NCBI GenBank assembly: GCA_921293015.1
Contig: OV121095.1
Coordinates: forward strand, 32,709,484 to 32,773,483
Reading direction: 5' to 3'
DNA: 64,000 nucleotides
From: Phorcus lineatus
Lineage: Eukaryota > Mollusca > Gastropoda > Trochida > Trochidae
Position 1 is the first letter of the stretch, and each line of letters begins with the position of its first letter. Below the pieces are notes generated by a model. It did not search any database. It saw only the letters and a program-made list of their open reading frames with translations, and had not been told where the DNA came from. The position numbers and the translations under genes are program-made. Below are positions 58,701 to 64,000 of this stretch, piece after piece.

Positions 58701-60224
58701 TAATGTTCATGCAGAAATTGAGCCTTAGAGTCTGCATGGTGTATGTATTGGGTGTTAGAGTTAACTTGGTATGGGTTTAAATGCTTCAAGGCTCCATCCC
58801 AAAAGTTAAAGAATCGTTATTACTGCAGATAAAATTATCACATGTACAACAGTCTTACTTTTGTTTACAATTGAATGGCATGTATTTCTAAGATTTCCTC
58901 CAGCAATAAATAAAAGGATCTAGGTGAGAGGAGTCCTCTTTAGTTTAAACAAAGATTCAATATAACTAAGGAGTGTCTGGTTAATGAAGAACTGATCATG
59001 ATATTGTCACAGTAACAGTAGACAACATAGTGTGGTGTTTTCCCACCTCGTTGCCCCGACAGCCAGATACACTGCTTGCTGTATCCCACTAATGAAGATA
59101 GATGCAGCTTTAATTCAATTATTTTGTCAGCAGATAATTTTTGATATATGACTGTATGTCTGGTTAGCGCATGATAGGTTGTCTATGTACATATGCTTTA
59201 TCCTCACAGCAGGTGTTGGTTTTGCCTACCAACTTCCATTGCGCCCAATTAAATTACAATTTACTGAACTGTTGAACCCTGTGGTGGTATATGTAGATAT
59301 CTTAACAATGCCTGTTGCTCCTAAAGTGTCCATTAGACTTCACATCTTCATACAAGTGTATAACACTTTGCTTGGTGTTAAAGACTTCACATGATATATG
59401 ATTCAAAATATTTCAAGCTGTTATCTTGTAAATTTGCTATTTTAATTGCTATAGCTGTTGAAATCAATGTTGGTGTGTAACTATGTATATGGTGTAAAAC
59501 TCTAAGATTTAAAACTTTGGCTGAAGAAATGAGTACTGCTGCACCCTTCTGTGTGGCCAATCTGCAGGAAGTCACTGGTTGAAATAGGACAGAATATACC
59601 AGGGTCTTTCAGAAGTTTTCTGAGACTTTAAATGTATTTTGTGTCTTGATACGTCAACAAAGAAGAATCTTTTTTTTGGCCCGTTCTTTTAGATAAAGAA
59701 AATGCTGTTTGGTGAAATATTGAAAATTAGTAAACAGACACATGGTCATGGTATAAAAAAGTTTTTCAAGGGATTCATGCATTGATTGAAGATGACTGAA
59801 ATGAAGGAAAACAATTGATTTGATGGTAAAAAATATGTTTGCATCAATTCTTCTCTTCTTGATGTGTGTCTGTCTTTTTTGTGAAATTTGTAATACCAAA
59901 TATATATCTTGTAAATGGTATGTTGCTAAATTGAGGATTTTGCTCTCATAAAAATTCTTAACAGGTTTGAGGGAAAAAAATTGATTAAAATATGTCAGTG
60001 CCTTTAGAGCTTAAGATGTCATCAAGTAAGAAGCTTAACTTTACTTATAGAAATTTGCAAAAAGTCAAAAACAAATTTCATTTAAAAGGCAAGAGATAGA
60101 AATCTTTTTTTGAGGGAGGCTTTTCTTCAGGGAGATTAGAAGAAAGGTTCTTACTGTCGTATTGTCACTCAGTGAAGATTGGAAACCTAGAATAAAAGGG
60201 CTTGTCAGACTGAGGAATACCAAC
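58701..60224. other. Noncoding stretch, nothing recognised
   Basis: No exon was recognised. The plus frame at 59179-59394 follows a TATCCTCACAG acceptor-like string but has no donor and no homology to Ryk. Confidence 0.45.
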
Positions 60225-60660
60225 ATAGTGTAATGAGATAAGCGGGTGTTTTTTCTGGGATGAGATAGGCTTCACTGCTCCAGGTATTCTACAGGAAGAG
60301 ATGAGATAATATCACGTATCGCCCACCCTACTTGTCAAGGCTGCCAAAGGCTAGCTGAGTTTGTGTAAGATTCGTATAAAGAAGAAGGTATCTGAACCAA
60401 AGCTTGAATCAAAAAGAGACGAGATGTTATCATGCATCGGCCACCCGACTTGTCAATTAGGTTATGGAAAGTTAGCAAGGTTAGAAGAAGTTCATTTGTT
60501 TTTGATGCAGTACCATAGAGCACAGATGGTTAGGGAAGTGAAATGCTGAAATTTGATTGGTAGATAATCCAGAATTTGATTTTGCCCACCTTTCCTATCA
60601 AGTCTATCAGAGACGAGCTGAGTGTGAATCAGTTTGAAGGGAGATTCTATTCTCATGACG
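60225..60660. repeat. Degenerate tandem repeat, about 120-150 bp period, three copies
   Basis: GAGATGAGATAATATCACGT, ATCGCCCACCCTACTTGTCA, AGCTGAGTTTGTG (60298) is followed by GAGACGAGATGTTATCATGC, ATCGGCCACCCGACTTGTCA (60416) and GCCCACCTTTCCTATCAAG, GAGCTGAGTGTGAATC (60583). Related, weaker pieces occur at about 61005 and 61130 (CACACCTACCAATAGCCAGC, then TGAG). Confidence 0.55.
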
Positions 60661-61945
60661 CTACATTGAATGATACCATGTAATACCATCCAATGTCAAT
60701 AAGACACAATAAGTCAGCTATGTTTCTGTAGGGAATACTTTTCCATATACCTTTAAGGGATATTGCCCCAGTCAAGTCTTCAGATAGTTAAATATACTAA
60801 AATAATGCTTGTACACATCAAAGATAGTTTGCATTCAAGGCATTCTTACCAAATCCAAAATCAGAACATGATACCTAACATGGAGTAATGTATATCTGTA
60901 TTCATTTATTGTTAAAACATAATTAACTTACCAAGGTTTAATTCATCAAATATTTAAACAAAAATGTACCAGATAGTGAAATTCTTACATGAGATAGGCT
61001 AACAGACGTTACCCATCCTCTTCCTCAAGATCACCAATAGCAACTATGAGGTTGCTGGATTTTAATGGTTGTTAACTGGATGTAAGTAAGATATCCATTG
61101 ACTACAGGAGTCAGGAAGAGTTGAAACAGGATCAGGCGTCACACCTACCAATAGCCAGCTGAGGTAGCACTAGTTCGGAAGGAAGTTATCCGATTCTAAA
61201 GTCGTCAGGATCACAAGCAGACATGTGATAAATTACCCCAGTTGATCTCTGAGGTCACACCAGGGAATATTCACAGTCGAGCAAATTTGAAAAAGTTGAC
61301 GAAATTTTGCAGATAAAATTTAGAATTTTGCACCCTTGAAGAAAACAGCAATCCATTTGTTATTCTTTGGCATATTTGCTTCACTTCATGCATATAAATC
61401 ATTTGCAAACAAATGTGCCAATTGTGAAAAAGTCAAAAAGGGATTTATCATAGCTAAAGCAATTTCTGAAAGATATTTTTTTCTTTTAGTTTTAGCTTAC
61501 AAAAAAATGAAAAATGAAATGAAATAACAACTAAGGATGGTTGAAATAGGATTTTTTTTTAGAAAATGTTTTGCCTACATAATAGGATTTATCAAATATG
61601 CTCAGTTTTGAAAAAAAATAATTCTAAAAGATGTCGCATGTGAACATAAGATACCACTTAAGAAGTAGGAACGACGAAGTCTTTTACCATAAAGGATGCG
61701 AGACAATGTAAATATGATTATTTCTCTTTGTACAGATGTATCCTGCGTTTTAATAATATGTAATTTAAATCCCTATTTTCCAGACAATGTAAATAACTCA
61801 TTTTTCTGTGACCAACCTAGAATTAGAATTCAAAATTTAAAGCTATTCTAAAATCTATTGCCGAGTAAATGTTATTGTTCAGGTATTAAAACAAATCTTA
61901 CTTTTAAAGCACTGAGAAAAGCTTGTTAAGAGTCTGTCATTACAG
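60661..61945. other. Noncoding stretch, nothing recognised
   Basis: AT-rich sequence. A lysine-rich plus frame at 61336-61527 reflects A-rich composition. Confidence 0.5.
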
Positions 61946-62350
61946 TTGATCTTGTCATATCAAGGAGAGTGTAGCCGAATAAAAAGAGCAATTATTGAGA
62001 AAATAACTAAATCCCATTTGGAACTACAAAGCCTCATTTTTAAACTGATACGGTTTAGACAGAGAGTAATCTCCAAATCTCAAGGTAAACCATACGCCAG
62101 GGATTCTCATGTGATGTTTCTGCCTGTTTGTATAGATATTTATCTTCCGACATCCTCGTCCAATCCCACCTATCTCAGATCTATTGTTACGGCAATCGCG
62201 AATCTCGGATTGAAGATTACTGTCACTGTTGCTACCTTATTACCCACATGGCTTCGTCTTGACACCGATTGGGCTGATTTACAACCACAAATCATGGCCA
62301 ATGAAATCGGATCTGTGGTGTCGGAATACTTTTTGGCTTCCTGTGTTTGA
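61946..62350 (+). other. Longest non-repetitive plus open frame, unassigned
   Basis: After an acceptor-like AGTCTGTCATTACAG, 135 codons are open. The first part reads IKRAIIEKITKSHLELQSLI then FKLIRFRQRVISKSQ and is followed by CAAG|GTAAAC at 62084-62085, so 61946-62084 could be a 139-nt exon. The second part (IVTAIANLGLKITVTVATLL) is different in character and more GC-rich. It cannot be the next Ryk exon: Ryk leaves phase 1, and in that frame a TAG occurs within ten codons. No family is recognised. On the minus strand a B-box-like GGATTCAAACACAGG (about 62355-62341) suggests that part of this may be an old tRNA-derived repeat. Confidence 0.25.
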
Positions 62351-62644
62351 ATCCAGGTGCTTAGGACGAAGGGTACTGTGCTTGCCTGATGCCTCGTTGA
62401 TTCGAGTTCACTGACCATAAAATCCACCATTGACCTACATGTTAGTTTTGCATCATTTAGATATTTGAAGCTTCATATATTTTTTGTATAGATTTTGTAT
62501 TAAGTTAATGTTTGTGGGGAAAAAAAACGTGTGAAAATTAAAGCTAACAAATTATAATCAGGTGAATATTGAAAATAATCGACAATAATCCTAATGAATT
62601 ATTATTTTGTTCTTAAACCTTATTATATCATGTAAGAAAGTTAT

Positions 62645-64000
62645 TATACCCCCGCCTTACAGCGTAAGCGGGGGTATATAGCGTTCATTCTGTCCGTCCA
62701 TCTGTCCGTCTGTCTGTCTGTCCGTCTGTCCGTCCGTCACAAATCTTTGTCCGGAGCATATCTCCTAAACTATACATGCTAGCTTCACCAAACTTCATAC
62801 ACTTATCAACCATGATCCTTAGATGTGCCTTTTGAGGGTTAGACCAACAAATGATTTTTATTTTTTGCAGTTTCCATGGAAACATGACTAAAACAGTGAC
62901 TCTATGACCAAGTCCTTTGTCCGGAGCATATCTCCTAAACTATACATGCTAGCTTCACCAAACTTCATACACTTATCAACCATGATCCCTAGATGTGCCT
63001 TTTGAGGGTTAGACCAACAAATGATTTTTATTTGTTGCGGTTTCCATGGAAACATGACTAAAACAGTGACTCTATGACCAAGTCCTTTGTCCGGAGCATA
63101 TCTCCTAAACTATACATGCTAGCTTCACCAAACTTCATACACTTATCAACCATGATCCCTAGATGTGCCTTTTGAGGGTTAGACTAACAAATGATTTTTA
63201 TTTGTTGCGGTTTCCATGGAAACATGAATAAAACAGTGACTCTATGACCAAATCCTTTGTCCGGAGCATATCTCCTAAACTATACATGCTAGCTTCACCA
63301 AACTTCATACACTTATCAACCATGATCCCTAGATGTGCCTTTTGAGGGTTAGACCAACAAATGATTTTTATTTTTTGCAGTTTCCATGGAAACATGACTA
63401 AAACAGTGACTCTATGACCAAGTCCTTTGTCCGGAGCATATCTCCTAAACTATACATGCTAGCTTCACCAAACTTCATACACTTATCAACCATGATCCCT
63501 AGATGTGCCTTTTGAGGGTTAGACTAACAAATGATTTTTATTTTTTGCGGTTTCAATGGAAACATGACTTAAACAGTGACAAAGTCCTTTGTACGGAGTA
63601 CATCTTCATAACTATACATGCTATCTTTACCAAACTTCATACACTTATCAACCATGATCCATTGATGTGCCTTTTGAGGGTTAGACCAACAAATGATTTT
63701 TATTTTTTTTGCGCTTTCCATGGAAACATGACTAAAACAGTGAATTTATGACTAAGTCCTTTGTCCGGAGTATATCTTCTAAACCGTACATGCTATCATC
63801 ACCAAACTTCATACACTTATCCATATTGGTGCGTCTCTTGAGGGTAAGACCAAAAAATTATTTTTATTTTTTGCGTTTTACATGGAAACGTTACTAAAAC
63901 AATGACTATCTGACAAAGTGCTTTTTCCTGAGCATATCTCCTAAACTATACATGCTAGCTTCAACAAACTTAATACACTTATCAACCATGATCCCTAAGT
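62645..64000. repeat. Hairpin-headed array of about 170-bp units, runs off the window
   Basis: It opens with a near-perfect hairpin (62645-62678: TATACCCCCGCCTTAC, AGC, GTAAGCGGGGGTATA), then TATAGCGTTCATTC and a GTCY microsatellite (62690-62738, CTGTCCGTCTGTCCGTCCG-type). Tandem units of 170 bp follow, starting at CTTTGTCCGGAGCATATCTC: about 62746, 62915, 63085, 63255 and 63425 (exactly 170 apart). Shorter or diverged ones lie at about 63587, 63759 and 63920. Each contains CTAAACTATACATGCTAGC, CCAAACTTCATACACTTATC, AGATGTGCCTTTTGAGGG and TTTCCATGGAAACATGACT. Divergence rises toward the right. The 65-codon and other frames here are repeat-encoded. Similar TATACCCCCGC-headed repeats are familiar from marine invertebrate genomes, but the family name is not assigned. 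Confidence 0.9.

Noticed and set aside
61946-62084. Next Ryk exon
   Set aside because: The phase is incompatible: after the phase-1 end at 52051 this segment would hit a TAG within ten codons, and the sequence does not resemble the Ryk juxtamembrane or transmembrane region.
62685-63395. Two nearly identical 65-66 codon minus-strand proteins
   Set aside because: They are translations of the 170-bp tandem units.
1-64000. CRISPR arrays, operons or bacterial mobile systems
   Set aside because: Exon-intron structure, SINEs and LINE remnants show animal nuclear DNA; the tandem arrays lack spacer architecture.

Overview
The window is AT-rich, repeat-dense, intron-rich animal DNA. It carries no prokaryotic-style gene clusters, and almost every long open frame is noise or runs through a tandem repeat. 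The only gene recognised with confidence is an orthologue of Ryk, the Wnt-binding atypical receptor tyrosine kinase of the Derailed/RYK family. Three consecutive plus-strand exons (43595-43725, 50814-50913, 51917-52051) have consensus splice sites and compatible phases, and together encode most of the extracellular WIF domain. The signal-peptide exon and the transmembrane and kinase exons were not found, so most of the window is probably Ryk intron or 5' flank. The organism looks like a marine invertebrate, probably a lophotrochozoan such as a mollusc or brachiopod. This rests on tRNA-headed SINEs with CTCAC-rich tails, TA-flanked CGCGAAA-type MITEs and a hairpin-headed GTCC-rich tandem family. 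It is an inference and was not tested.

Region 1-43.5 kb has no convincing exon of a named gene. It holds a 774-bp TA-flanked MITE (199-972), two SINEs near 15 kb, the decayed 3' end of a LINE (17.0-17.4 kb), a 433-bp element with long terminal inverted repeats and a 9-bp target duplication (19.08-19.51 kb), two SINEs near 32-34 kb, two foldback elements (29.5 and 37.5 kb), several minisatellites and many short degenerate tandem arrays. One unassigned minus-strand candidate exon lies at 22961-23203.

Region 43.4-52.6 kb is the Ryk exon cluster. The acceptor of the first visible exon has a decayed tandem copy 133 bp upstream. The donor of the third exon is the first unit of a roughly 51-bp tandem array that repeats donor-like sequence through 500 bp of the next intron. 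A G-rich block and a 23-C run lie just upstream of the middle exon. Three further SINEs sit in this part, all in the same orientation as the gene.

Region 52.6-64 kb is probably downstream Ryk intron. It contains a 1.9-kb minisatellite of about 74-bp dimeric units with a decayed flank that preserves a simpler monomer. It ends in an array of about 170-bp units headed by a hairpin and a GTCY microsatellite, which runs off the window.

The most notable structural theme is that short degenerate tandem duplications (period mostly 105-150 bp, plus the 51-bp array) recur at about ten unrelated places, and two of them have copied real splice sites of the gene.
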